Source: JACPNO01 sp963825405
GTDB taxonomy: Bacteria > Acidobacteriota > Terriglobia > Bryobacterales > Bryobacteraceae
Assembly (NCBI GenBank): GCA_963825405.1
Contig: CAWGTB010000011.1
Span: 248,001 to 312,000, forward strand
Direction: 5' to 3'
DNA length: 64,000 bases
The notes under the pieces are model-generated. The model was given only the letters and a program-made list of their open reading frames with translations, was not told the origin of the DNA and did no database searches. Numbering within the stretch: position 1 is the first letter of the stretch; every line of letters begins with the position of its first letter. The translations under genes were made by a program, and so were the position numbers. Of this stretch, positions 18,761-28,801 are shown piece by piece.

Positions 18761-21700
18761 TTACCGCCCCGCGCCTGCAGCGGCGCTCGAGCGCAGCCGG
18801 TTCAACTCCTCCGGCGTGAATTGGAACATATAGCGGACCAGCAGATCGGCGTGGTCCTTCGGGTAATTGTCGAAGCTCGCCGGCGTCGGCCCGGCGAACA
18901 CCCAGCGATCGCCATCGCGGCGGAACAAGCCCGACGGCATGGCCGTTCCAGGCGCCATCATTTCCGGATGAATCATCCAGCGCTCCGTCCAGCCGGGTTT
19001 CAGGCGTTCCCTGGCCATCAGGAAATTAGGCGCCGTGGCTCGCTGGTCATGCTTGGGATCGCCGGTAGCGTGACACTTGAGGCAAGGCGCGCCTTCGCTC
19101 GAAAACAACTGCCGCGCCATGGTCCGCTCCTGATCGCTGATCGGAACCAGCTTGGGCGCGATGTAAGGCGTGGCTTGCGACGAGAGCGCGGCAAAGAAGC
19201 GCACGATCTTCCGGATCTCACCATCCGAGAACGAGAAAGTAGGCATGCGGGCTTTGAGATACGGCCGCACGCCGTCGCGATTGGTATCCGTCTCGCTCAA
19301 TGCGGGATTGTTGAGGAACCGCATGAGCCAGGCGGGATCGACGCGCGAACCTTCGCCGATCAGGCTGGGCGGCTTCTGATCTTTCCAATCCGGATCCTGG
19401 TACCGCGCCAGTTTCATAAAGATGGTCGACTGGCCTACGTGCACCTGGTGGCAGCCCATGCAATTGTATTTGGCGACTACCCACCAGCCATCGATAATGT
19501 CCTGGCGCGCATCGATCGGATCGTAGTGATACCGCTCCGGCATGGTGGAGTCGACCGACCCCAGCAGGAACGTCGTGACCTGATCAATCTCCGGCTTGCT
19601 GAGGTTGAAGTTCGGCATCTTCAGGCGGTCGAGCTTATTGGGCTTTTCCTTGCCGGTATCGTAGATGGCCGGATTTTCCAGCTTGTGCTCGAAGAATCCT
19701 TTGTGGGTATACCAGCCGCGGGTATCGTCGGACGAGGCGGCTTTCTCGGCTTGGGCTTCGTGACCCAGAAGCGCGAAATCCAGGCGCTCGAGCGGCTTCG
19801 AACCTTCCTTGGTGAGCTCGGTTCCGATGCGCTGCTCTTCTTCCAGGCCTGAAATTTCATGGCAACCGGCGCAGCCGTAGTAGCGAACCAGGAACTGGCC
19901 GCGCGCTTTCAGCTTGGGATCTTCCATGAAATCCGCCGCCAGATAGGTTGCATCGGGATGCTTGCGGGTTTCAATGTATGCCGCGATGTCGCGCGCTTCT
20001 TCAATAGTCAGGCGCAGGCTCGGCATGGGCGTCATCTGCTGGACTTGCAACTCATGCCCGTCGTTTGGGCACTTGGTGTGGTCCAGATCGAAGACGTAGG
20101 GCAGACCTTTTTTCTTGTAATCGTCTGCCGTCAAATCGCGCTTTTCAAACGAGCAGTACGGCGCGGTGCGCTCGCGCGGATTGTGAATCCAGCGAACCAG
20201 GTAATCGTGATTGTCCTTCTCACCGACGCGGCTGAGGTTCGCGGCAAACGTGCCGCCCTGCTTGTCGGTGCCTTCACCCATCGAGTGGCAGGCCATGCAG
20301 CCGCGCGTCTCGAAAGCTTCTTTGCCCTCGTGCAGCGATCGCCGTTAGTCTGCGACGGAACCACGCCAACTACACCAGACTGCCAGATGAACGCGGAAAT
20401 CGCCTGGATCTCTTCTTTGTCCAGACGGAACGTCGGCATCTTGGTTCCGGGCCGCCACTTGTTGGGATCGGCCAGCCAGACGGGGATCCATTCCTTGCGC
20501 ATCTTCATGCGCACTTCCTTCAGGCTGGGCCCGACTTTCTTGACTTCGCGAATCAGGCTGGCGGAGCGCATGTCGAGCTGCTCGGTCTTGGCATCCAGTC
20601 CGCTGATGCGAACTTTCAGATTGTCGGCGTGCGCGTACAAGCGCTGCGCTTCGTCGTTATCGCGGGTGGTGTCGGCTTTCTTGGTGGTGAATCCGATCTC
20701 GCGCTCCCACTCGGCTTTTTGCTGGGAGATCTGGCGGATCTCCTGATTCACGCTGGTCAGCTCTTCCGGCTCATGATCGAAGCCTTCGTAGCGATGGCAG
20801 CCCATGCAGCCGCGCAGGCGGAAGATTTCGCGCCCGGCGTTGAGGGAGTCCGCCATCTCGGTGACGATTTCCTTGAACGTGGCACTGCTGGCAGCCGGCC
20901 TGCACATTTTCCGGATAATGCATCGGCCACAGCCAATAGGTATGCCGGCCATGCGCTTTGACGACGCTCGAAACAGCGACGCCGTTGCCGCCGTGACACG
21001 GCGTGCAGCCGAACTTATCGGGATCGTGAATCTTGAGCAGCTCTTTGTCGGGATGGCTGGTGAAGAGCGGCTCGCCGCCCATAGCCGCTTTGGTGAGCGT
21101 CACCGGCTCGCGCGTCCCCAGATGGCAGGATTCGCAGCGGTCCACCAGGTCGATATCCTTTATATGGATCTGCCGGATGGTGATGTTGAACCGCTCCAGG
21201 CCGCGCTGCACGCCGGCTAGCGTGTCGGCGCTGACGTCGGCGATCTGGTCGGAAACAAACTTGTCGCGCTGCGCGCGCAGCATCCGTCGCCGGCTTCAGG
21301 AGATCGACGCGCTGCTGCAGCAGGCTGGCTTTTTCGGCCTTCCACGCAGTGAGCTGGCGGTCCATTTCGTCGTAGGTGTAAGTCTTTCTTCTCGGTGCTG
21401 CCATCGGGATTGGGCAGCTTGACGGTCTTGACTTTTTTCTTGACCTTGTCGATGTCGGCGCGCAGCGAGTTCTTGCCGCTCTCCGCTTTGGTGATCTCGA
21501 TCTGATAGGTGAGCGCGCCGATTTCACTGCGCAGATCCTGAAAGGGCTCGTTCAGCGCCAGCGTGCGCGGGACCAGCTCTTCGTTCACCTTGCGGTCGAT
21601 CTTCGCGGACCTGCGGCGCTCACTGCTTTTTCCGCATCCTGCATGGCGCGGTCGAGCTTCTGATAGTCAGCCGAAGCCTTGATCTGCTTCTCGAAATCGC

Positions 21701-21897
21701 CTTCCTTGGGCCGCTGCTTGCCCAGAAACTGCGAATACACCTTGACGAATCGGGCCTGATAAGTCTTCCATGGCCGTGATCCCGTAGACCTCGTCCTACA
21801 GGCCCCAGACCAGCGACAGCATCAGCAGTGCCGACCAAATCAACAGGTGCTTGCTGAGAGTGGAATGGACTACTGGGTCTTTTTCGAGATCGCTCAT
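18761..21897 (-). CDS. Large membrane-anchored octaheme c-type cytochrome (several frameshifts)
   Basis: About 1,040 residues after joining frames. ATG 21897 overlaps the cytochrome b stop as ATGA. One N-terminal membrane helix (HLLIWSALLMLSLVWGL) is followed by a coiled-coil-rich region, then eight CxxCH heme sites in order: CESCH, CTPCH, CQQCH, CMGCH, CMACH, CAGCH, CMGCH and CLKCH. Two stretches (PTFRLDKEEIQAISAFI and PTFSFSDGEIRKIVRFF) look like the axial-Met half of cytochrome c domains. Breaks lie near 21800 (also a TAG where Tyr is expected), 21620, 21390, 21280, 20890 and 20335. The octaheme protein replaces the usual cytochrome c1 of a bc complex and probably passes electrons from the Rieske protein to periplasmic carriers. 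Confidence 0.82.
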
Positions 21898-22871
21898 ATG
21901 TTGAACCAGGGCGTGACCCAGACGTATTTGATGCGGAACAGCAGACGAATCAGAATTTTGATCGGCAGCATGACCATGAGGATCATCATGGCCTGCATGG
22001 TGACGTATTGCAGCAAGCTCATGCGCGAGTAAATCTTCTTGCGGAAGGCATTCTCTTTGATGAGCGCCTTGCCGGCGACCACCAGCTTCGATCCCGCAAT
22101 TACTTTATGCAGAATCCAGCCGCTGACCGCCACATATCCGCCCATAACGACGGCGCCAAAAATCGTTTTGGCGACGCGCGCTCTTGATTCCGAAGATATC
22201 GGGCAGATCGCGGTTGACCATGAAGATCCAGGCGGTTGTGATCCCACGTCATGCCTGGCCAGAACCACATCCAGCCCGGCCCGCGAATCAACGTGCCGAT
22301 CACGATCATCGAAACCCACAGCACGATGAAGCCGAAGATGAACGTCAGGATGGCGAACTTGCGCTGCTTGTAGGTGTAGTAGCCGTTGCCCAGCGGATTC
22401 GCGTCGATGTAGGGAATCACCATCAGCCCCACGATAATGAGCGACGGGAAAGATCACGCCGGCCATCCAGGGATCGAAGTACACCAGCATTTCCTGCAGT
22501 CCCAGGAAGTACCAGGGCGCCTTCGACGGATTCATGGTGAGCGTGGGATTCGACGGCTCTTCGAGCGGCGCGTTCAGCGTGATCGACCAGACCATCAGGA
22601 TAACGGTGACGATGATGGCCGCCAGAAATTCGATGCGCAGCAGGAACGGCCAGACGTGCACTTCCTTGGCCCAGCCCGGCTTCCACGGCTGGACTTTGCG
22701 GTGATGCGTCTTGGCCATGGCCGGATCGGCTTCGAGCTGCGTGATCAGCCGGTCGTTGGCAAACGCCTGCCGCAAGCCGTACCAGGTGTAGAACGGCACG
22801 ACGAACAGCAGCAGCACGATCGGAACGTTGTCCGGTACGCTGACGATGGTCCAGAGTTGATGCAAATCCAT
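21894..22871 (-). CDS. Cytochrome b C-terminal subunit (subunit IV-like; about three frameshifts)
   Basis: About 325 residues. The PEWY-like quinol site appears as NPSKAPWYFLGLQEMLVYFDPWM, where subunit IV and cytochrome b usually have PEWYF; here it is APWYF. Membrane helices follow (RKFAILTFIFGFIVLWVSMI, FGAVVMGGYVAVSGWILH) and a C-terminal helix pair (VTMQAMMILMVMLPIKILI). Frame steps lie near 22440 and, twice, near 22185-22255. It belongs with the separate N-terminal cytochrome b gene upstream, an arrangement as in b6f-type complexes. Its stop overlaps the start of the octaheme cytochrome. Confidence 0.82.
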   Translation of the reverse strand: MDLHQLWTIVSVPDNVPIVLLLFVVPFYTWYGLRQAFANDRLITQLEADPAMAKTHHRKVQPWKPGWAKEVHVWPFLLRIEFLAAIIVTVILMVWSITLNAPLEEPSNPTLTMNPSKAPWYFLGLQEMLVYFDPWMAGVIFPVAHYRGADGDSLHRRESAGQRLLHLQAAQVRHPDVHLRLHRAVGFDDRDRHVDSRAGLDVVLARHDVGSQPPGSSWSTAICPISSESRARVAKTIFGAVVMGGYVAVSGWILHKVIAGSKLVVAGKALIKENAFRKKIYSRMSLLQYVTMQAMMILMVMLPIKILIRLLFRIKYVWVTPWFNI

Positions 22872-22908
22872 AGAATCTCCGGGGCAGTTTACCTACCCGC
22901 CCGCACAC

Positions 22909-23835
22909 TCAAATCTTTCGCGGTTCCTTGATTTCCGATTCCAGCATCACCGGCGCTGGTCCGGAGATGCCGCCGTCCTTACGTACGCGCCAGAAGTGCA
23001 CCACCATGAACGCCGAAGCGATGATTGGAATCGCAACGCAGTGCCAGATGTAGGCGCGCAGCAGCGCGTTCGAGTCGACGATCGATCCGCCCAGCAGCCC
23101 GAAGCGTACGTCGTTGAACGGCGTCATGCCCATCTGTGGGCCGAACGGACCATCGTGTCCCAGCAGCGGCGTCGCGCGCGCCATGTTGGTGCCGACGGTG
23201 ACGGCCCAGAAGCCGAGCTGATCGTCGGGAAGCAGATATCCGGTGAAGCTCAGCAGCAGCGTGAGCACCAGCAGCAGCACGCCCACCACCCAGTTGAACT
23301 CGCGCGGCTTCTTATACGATCCGGTCAGAAACACGCGGAACATGTGCAGCTCGACCATGATCACCATCAGGTGCGCGCCCCAGCGGTGCATGTTGCGCAG
23401 CAGCTTACCGAAGGGCACGTCGTGCTCGAGATACAGGATGTCGCGGAAGGCGACCACCTTCGACGGATGGTAGTAGAACATCAGCAGCGTGCCGGTGAAC
23501 ACCAGCGTGATGTAGACGTAGAACGTCATGCCGCCCATGCCCCACGTGTAGTTGTAAGCCACCGCGTCGCGATTGATCTTGGCCGGGTGCAGGTGCAGAA
23601 AGACGTTGGTCAGTACGCCCAGCGCGCGGCTGCGCGGCGTCTCGTCGTGCTTGACGCGCAGGACGGATTTCCAGACGTCGGTCTTCTCGGGCTGCTTGAG
23701 CGCTTTGAGTTCTTCGATGGCGCGATCGCGGACGACTTTGCTGCCTTCGACCAGCGCCGCCACAGCGCTTTTGCCGCCGTTCGGTTTCTCCGTCCCGGCG
23801 CCGTTGGTTCCGTTGGTTCCGTTTCCGTCAGCCAT
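22909..23835 (-). CDS. Cytochrome b N-terminal subunit (b6-like)
   Basis: About 308 residues. The four heme-ligating histidines lie in two helices: MHRWGAHLMVIMVELHMFR and YIWHCVAIPIIASAFMVVH. SYKKPREFNWVVGV between helices is typical of cytochrome b6. The N-terminus is an Asn/Gly/Thr linker (MADGNGTNGTNG) with a soluble segment before the first helix. In the raw sequence the frame runs on from the Rieske gene, but removing one inserted C near 23888 ends Rieske at TGA 23850-23852. I place the start at ATG 23835 because AAGAGGA lies just upstream; ATG 23853, overlapping the Rieske stop, is the alternative. Confidence 0.88.
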   Translation of the reverse strand: MADGNGTNGTNGAGTEKPNGGKSAVAALVEGSKVVRDRAIEELKALKQPEKTDVWKSVLRVKHDETPRSRALGVLTNVFLHLHPAKINRDAVAYNYTWGMGGMTFYVYITLVFTGTLLMFYYHPSKVVAFRDILYLEHDVPFGKLLRNMHRWGAHLMVIMVELHMFRVFLTGSYKKPREFNWVVGVLLLVLTLLLSFTGYLLPDDQLGFWAVTVGTNMARATPLLGHDGPFGPQMGMTPFNDVRFGLLGGSIVDSNALLRAYIWHCVAIPIIASAFMVVHFWRVRKDGGISGPAPVMLESEIKEPRKI

Positions 23836-23849
23836 GGTATTCCTCTTGC

Positions 23850-24450
23850 TCATACGCGGACGATTGCGCCCTGATCGCCGAATTGCGATGGCTCGCCCTT
23901 TGGGCCACCGGTACAGCCGGCTCAGATCGACCACAATCTGTCCTTCCGGGGTGACTTCGACGTGCGCGCGGTCCATCGGACGCGGGGCCGGTCCTTCGAA
24001 GTTGATGCCTTCCGGATCGTAGCCGCTGCCGTGGCAGGGGCACTTGAATTTGTTTTCGCTGGATTTCCAATCGGGCGTGCAGCCCAGGTGAGTGCAGATC
24101 GCCGAGATCACGAAAATGCCTTCAGTGTTGCGCACCACCCAGATGCGGTACGCATTCTGAAACTTGGTGTCGACGCCCAAGCCGAAGTCGGAGGGATAGC
24201 CGATCGTGAATCGGGTCTTCGGCTCGTAGAGGGCGCGCGGAAAGAAGAAGCGCAGGAACATGAGGAAATTGACGCCCAGAAATCCCAGCACGCCGGCCAT
24301 GACAAAGCGGCGGCGGCGCGCGATGACCCTGGCTTCATCCGCCTCATCCGGCTGAGTGAGAATGCGTTTGACTGCGTCGACGATTCCTGGCTTGGATTGT
24401 TTCTGCGGACCTTGCGGCCCTGCAGGAGTTTCAACGGTTGGATTTGCCAT
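23850..24450 (-). CDS. Rieske [2Fe-2S] protein (one frameshift at the very end)
   Basis: About 199 residues. One N-terminal membrane helix (FVMAGVLGFLGVNFLMFLRF) after a basic stretch ARRRR, then the Rieske fold with its two cluster-binding loops, CTHLGCTPDW and CPCHGSGYDPEG, giving two Cys and two His ligands. After YRWPKG the correct frame is EPSQFGDQGAIVRV and stop; the raw frame instead reads through into cytochrome b. It receives electrons from quinol at cytochrome b. First gene of the minus-strand operon that runs to 15215; the upstream 279 bases to the hydrolase gene must hold the promoter. Confidence 0.92.
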
Positions 24451-24543
24451 CTAACGCCCCGCGACCGGCGTTGCCGGTCATGATTCCGTGGATCTGGCGG
24501 ACGCGCCCGAGCGATCGATGGGGGATTGAGCGGCAGACTCCGC

Positions 24544-24571
24544 TATTTTGTGTATTGAAAGCCCAGGTCAA
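24544..24571 (-). promoter_or_regulatory. Weak candidate promoter of the Rieske/cytochrome b operon
   Basis: On the minus strand TTGACC (24571-24566) and CAAAAT (24549-24544) are separated by 16 bases, in the most AT-rich part of the 24451-24729 intergenic region, about 95 bases upstream of the Rieske start. The match is modest. Confidence 0.25.
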
Positions 24572-24729
24572 ATAATAAATCCAAACCGCATTATGAAACT
24601 GCAGCAAACCCAGAGCCCGTCCGCGCTATCCTCACGTCTCACTGGACGCCTTCCGGCATCCCACAATTTTGCTTGTCCGATCAAACAGTTTACACCCCGG
24701 TAAGGGAATTGCAAAGTGGCTCGACCGGT

Positions 24730-25635
24730 TTAGCGATGGGATTCGAACCAATCGAGTACGCGTCGTGAGAATTCGCCGGGCTCTTTGCTGAAAGCTTCGA
24801 TGTGGCCGGCGCCGGTTACGCGCCAGAACACGATGGATTGCGGCCGCTGCGCAGCCAGCCATTCCGATTGTTCGGGAGGAATGTTGCGGTCATCCGATCC
24901 ATGGATCAGCAGGACCGGAGTGGTGGTTTCGCTTAGCGCCCGGGCAGGTGAGGCTTGTCCGAGATTCAAGCTGTAGCGGAGACGGGCGTACAAAATCCCG
25001 GATTCTACCGTAGGACGGAACAGCCACTTTGCGACTCGCGGATCAACTCCGGAGCCCTCCGCCAAGCGACTCAAAGCCACCTGGCGAAAATCGTAGAAAG
25101 GGCATTCCGCGACCACCGCTCGAAAGCGCGGCTCTCGCGGCAAAGCCTGCAACAGATTGGCCGCGCCCATGGATTCGCCGAGACCGTATAGGCCATGCGG
25201 CTGTTCGCGCGCGTATAGCCAATCCGCCCAGCGGTGGATATCTTCGCCTTCGAGTAAGCCGTAGGTGATCCGCGCTCCCTGGCTCTCGCCATGCCCGCGG
25301 CTATCGGGCGCAAGCACCGTGTAGCCGTGCTGGAGCAACAGCCGCGTGTGGGCCAGAACTCCGGCTCTGGTGTCGGCGACGCCATGAAGCACGATGACCG
25401 CCCGGCCATTCGGCGCAAGCGGCCGAAAGAGCCAGGCGCGGAGAACGACGCCGTCTGCCGCCGCCGTTTCAGCGGGAAGCCATTCCGCAATTCCGTGGGC
25501 GGCGGCATCCGCAAACTTCGGCTCGGCTGTGTGGCGAGCGTCGGGCGGAACGTGCAAAGCGTTCTCCATCAGGACCGGGCCGAGGGCGGGAATCGCGAGC
25601 AGTCCCGCGAAGGCCACTAGCAGCAAGCGATCCAT
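24730..25635 (-). CDS. Alpha/beta-hydrolase with signal anchor
   Basis: From ATG 25635, 301 residues: an N-terminal hydrophobic segment (DRLLLVAFAGLLAIPALG) and an alpha/beta-hydrolase domain. VIVLHGVADTRAG forms the oxyanion region, GLGESMGAANLLQ holds the nucleophile Ser (G-x-S-x-G variant GESMG), LIHGSDDRNIPPEQ gives the acid, and GAGHIEAF the His. This resembles the YqkD/BAAT-like hydrolases often tethered to the inner membrane. An earlier ATG at 25689 would add 18 residues without homology. Substrate unknown. Divergent from nuoC, 127 bases apart. Confidence 0.8.
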   Translation of the reverse strand: MDRLLLVAFAGLLAIPALGPVLMENALHVPPDARHTAEPKFADAAAHGIAEWLPAETAAADGVVLRAWLFRPLAPNGRAVIVLHGVADTRAGVLAHTRLLLQHGYTVLAPDSRGHGESQGARITYGLLEGEDIHRWADWLYAREQPHGLYGLGESMGAANLLQALPREPRFRAVVAECPFYDFRQVALSRLAEGSGVDPRVAKWLFRPTVESGILYARLRYSLNLGQASPARALSETTTPVLLIHGSDDRNIPPEQSEWLAAQRPQSIVFWRVTGAGHIEAFSKEPGEFSRRVLDWFESHR

Positions 25636-25711
25636 CACCCAGCGCCCGTTCACACTAAACAGGACGCGCGCACGGCGCGGAATGTTCAACCAGCTGGTAT
25701 CTCCATTTCAT

Positions 25712-25739
25712 TTGACTCTCCCCCGCCCCTGTGTTAATC
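25712..25739 (+). promoter_or_regulatory. Candidate promoter of the nuo operon
   Basis: TTGACT (25712-25717) and TTAATC (25734-25739) with a 16-base spacer, about 23 bases before the nuoC ATG. The -35 is good, the -10 poor. Confidence 0.3.
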
Positions 25740-25762
25740 GTAGTGATCTTCCTGATTTCAGC

Positions 25763-26392
25763 ATGGCTGACGAGCAAAAACCCGAGGGTCCGGTTCCGTC
25801 TGCGCCCGAAGGACAGGGAACACCTCCGGCTGCGCCTCCCAAGCCTGCCCCGGCAGCGCATGCGCCTCCCAAACCGCCGCCGGAAATGGCCGCTACACCT
25901 TGGGAAGGCGATCTGCCCAACCAGATTCGGGAGCGTTTCGGCGATCAAATCAGTGCGTGTTCCACTTACCTCGGCCAGAATTTCGTAGTGATCAAGCCGG
26001 ACGCGGCCGTTCCGCTCATCGAATTTCTCAAGTTGGAAGCCGACTTCGATTATTTAGTGGATCTCACCGCAGTCGATTACCCGAAGCGGGCCGAACGGTT
26101 CGAGCTCTTCTATATCCTTTATAGCTTCGCGCGCAACGAGCGCCTGCGGATCAAGACCATGATCGCCGACGGGGCCAAGCCGGCCACGGTGGTCGGCGTC
26201 CATATAGGCGCCAACTGGCTCGAGCGCGAAGTATTCGACATGTTCGGCATTCAATTCGAAGGCCATCCCGACATGCGCCGCATCCTCATGCCCGAGGAAT
26301 GGGAAGGATTTCCGCTGCGCAAGGATTACGGCATTCTCAAGCAGGATGACCGCTGGGTGAGGGAAAATTTGGGCATCGAGAGCGGGCAATAA
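25763..26392 (+). CDS. nuoC: NADH-quinone oxidoreductase subunit C
   Basis: 209 residues. The first ~45 are a Pro/Ala-rich linker (GTPPAAPPKPAPAAHAPPKP) not found in typical NuoC. The domain proper begins near NQIRERFGDQI and shows DYLVDLTAVDYPKR and EREVFDMFGIQFEGHPDMRRI, ending FPLRKDYG, all hallmarks of the 30 kDa subunit in the peripheral arm of complex I. ATG 25763 is chosen because upstream in-frame codons overlap the divergent hydrolase. First gene of nuoC-D-I-J-K-L-M-N-H. Confidence 0.93.
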   Translation: MADEQKPEGPVPSAPEGQGTPPAAPPKPAPAAHAPPKPPPEMAATPWEGDLPNQIRERFGDQISACSTYLGQNFVVIKPDAAVPLIEFLKLEADFDYLVDLTAVDYPKRAERFELFYILYSFARNERLRIKTMIADGAKPATVVGVHIGANWLEREVFDMFGIQFEGHPDMRRILMPEEWEGFPLRKDYGILKQDDRWVRENLGIESGQ

Positions 26393-26398
26393 CCGGCC

Positions 26399-27511
26399 AT
26401 GGCGGAAACCACTTTCCTAGATTCCACCGAACTGGTGCTCAACATGGGGCCGCAGCACCCCTCCACGCACGGCGTGTTGCGCGTGATCCTCAAACTCGAC
26501 GGCGAAAAAGTCAACGGCACCGAGTGCGTGATCGGCTACCTGCATCGCGGCGTTGAAAAAATTGGCGAGAATCGCACCTATCAGCAGTTCGCGCCTTACG
26601 TCGACCGCATGGATTACGTGGCCGCGGTTTCGAACGGCCTGGGCTATTGCCTGGCGGTCGAAAAACTGCTGAACATGGAAGCTCCGGCGCGCGCGCAAGT
26701 CACCCGCGTCATTCTCACTGAGCTGAACCGCATTGCGAGCCACCTGCTGTGGCTGGGCACGCACGCCTTGGATATCGGCGCCATCACTCCGGTGTTCTAT
26801 TGCTTTCGCGAGCGCGAGGAAGTGCTCAAAATTTTCGAAAATTATTGCGGCGCGCGCCTCACCACCCATGCTTTCCGCATTGGGGGCCTGCTGTACGAGT
26901 TGTATGACGGCTTCGAGCAAGAGGTCAAAACTTTCTGCGACAGTTTTCTCCCCAGAGTGGATGAGTACGAGGAACTGCTCACCAATAACCGCATCTGGGT
27001 AAACCGCCTGAAAGGTGTGGGGATTCTTTCGGCAGAGGAGTGCAAGGAATACGGCGTCACCGGCCCCGTGCTGCGTGCAGCCGGCGTGAAGTGGGACTTG
27101 CGCAAAGCGCAGCCTTATTCCGGCTACGAGCAATACGATTTCGACATCCCCACCCGCACCGATGGCGACACCTACGACCGTTACATGGTGCGCATGGAGG
27201 AAATGCGGCAATCCATCCGCATTATTCGCCAGGCTGTGGACAAGATTCCGACCGGCCCGATCATGGGTAAAGTCCCGAAAGTGGTGAAGCCCCCCACAGG
27301 CGAAGCCTACGTTTCGATTGAGGCTCCCAAAGGCGAGCTGGGCTATTTCATCGTGAGCGATAATTCGACCCAGCCTTACAGGATGCGCGTGCGCCCGCCG
27401 TCGTTCGTCAATCTGCAGGCGCTCGATCGCATGGTGCGCGGCGGCCTGGTGGCGGACGTGGTGGCCATTATCGGAACGCTCGACATCGTGCTCGGAGAGG
27501 TTGATCGATAA
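26399..27511 (+). CDS. nuoD: NADH-quinone oxidoreductase subunit D
   Basis: 370 residues, intact. LNMGPQHPSTHGVLRVIL near the N-terminus contains the conserved His that lines the quinone pocket; YLHRGVEKIGENRTY and LNRIASHLLWLGTHALDIGA follow. The C-terminus GELGYFIVSDNSTQPYRMR to LDIVLGEVDR is characteristic. NuoD forms the quinone site with NuoB and NuoH. Starts six bases after nuoC. Confidence 0.95.
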   Translation: MAETTFLDSTELVLNMGPQHPSTHGVLRVILKLDGEKVNGTECVIGYLHRGVEKIGENRTYQQFAPYVDRMDYVAAVSNGLGYCLAVEKLLNMEAPARAQVTRVILTELNRIASHLLWLGTHALDIGAITPVFYCFREREEVLKIFENYCGARLTTHAFRIGGLLYELYDGFEQEVKTFCDSFLPRVDEYEELLTNNRIWVNRLKGVGILSAEECKEYGVTGPVLRAAGVKWDLRKAQPYSGYEQYDFDIPTRTDGDTYDRYMVRMEEMRQSIRIIRQAVDKIPTGPIMGKVPKVVKPPTGEAYVSIEAPKGELGYFIVSDNSTQPYRMRVRPPSFVNLQALDRMVRGGLVADVVAIIGTLDIVLGEVDR

Positions 27512-27518
27512 TCAATAT

Positions 27519-27973
27519 ATGGGCAAGCTCTTCAGAACCGTCTTCCTGGTCGACCTGCTGCAAGGTCTCTGGGTAACTTTTCGCAATCAAAATCCAAAAT
27601 ATATTTACACCGAGCAGTATCCCGCCGAGCGGCCGAAAGTGGCCGAGCGTTATCGCGGCGCGCCGCGGCTGAATATCAATCCCGATAACGGTGAAACGCT
27701 GTGCATCGCCTGCAACCTTTGTGCGCTTGCGTGCCCGGAAACATTGATCGTCGTGAGCAGCGCGCGCAACGAGCAGACGCGCCGCAAGGAACTCGCGGAA
27801 TTCACCTACGACACCTCCCGCTGCATGTTCTGCGGACTTTGCGAAGACGCCTGCCCGGTGGACGCTCTGGAACTCACGCAGGATTTCGAAATGGCCAGCT
27901 ACACCCGCGAGGGCGCCATCTGGGACCGCCAAATGCTGGAGGAGGGCCCCAAGCCCACGCAGTACCGAAACTA

Positions 27974-27974
<1 letters not shown>
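27519..27974 (+). CDS. nuoI: NADH-quinone oxidoreductase subunit I (2x[4Fe-4S])
   Basis: About 151 residues. MGKLFRTVFLVDLLQGLWVT is the amphipathic N-terminal helix. Two ferredoxin motifs, CIACNLCALACP and CMFCGLCEDACP, bind clusters N6a and N6b. ATG 27519 is preferred over an upstream in-frame TTG at 27501 that overlaps nuoD. The stop TAA overlaps the nuoJ ATG as TAATG. Here it directly follows nuoD, whereas in most operons G and H lie between. Confidence 0.94.
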
Positions 27975-28480
<506 letters not shown>

Positions 28481-28482
28481 CC

Positions 28483-28791
28483 ATGGGACCGATTACCACT
28501 GCCCACTATCTGGCTTTGAGCGCAGCGCTGCTGCTGATCGGCACCGTCGGCGTGCTCACCCGCCGCAACATCGTCATCATTCTGATGTCGATCGAGCTGA
28601 TTCTCAACGCGGTGAATATCAACCTCATTGCTTTTTCCGCGCATCTGCATCAGGTGAACGGCCAGATTTTCGCCATCTTCGTGATTACCGATGCCGTCGC
28701 CGAAGCAGCGGTAGGCCTGGGCATTCTGATCGCTCTGTTCCGCAACAAGGAAACCGTGCTGGCAGACGAGGTGAATTTACTCAAGTGGTGA
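28483..28791 (+). CDS. nuoK: NADH-quinone oxidoreductase subunit K
   Basis: 102 residues, three membrane helices. The two membrane Glu used in the proton path lie in ILMSIELILNAVNINLIAF and ITDAVAEAAVGLGILIALF. MGPITTAHYLALSAALLLIG opens the protein. ATG 28483 is chosen; a TTG at 28477 overlaps the nuoJ stop. Eleven bases to nuoL. Confidence 0.94.
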   Translation: MGPITTAHYLALSAALLLIGTVGVLTRRNIVIILMSIELILNAVNINLIAFSAHLHQVNGQIFAIFVITDAVAEAAVGLGILIALFRNKETVLADEVNLLKW

Positions 28792-28801
28792 CGCAACCGG
28801 C

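Noticed and set aside
22909..24450. Apparent Rieske-cytochrome b fusion protein
   Set aside because: Removing one inserted C after WPKG restores the normal Rieske end and a TGA that overlaps ATG 23853; the fused linker has no homology.
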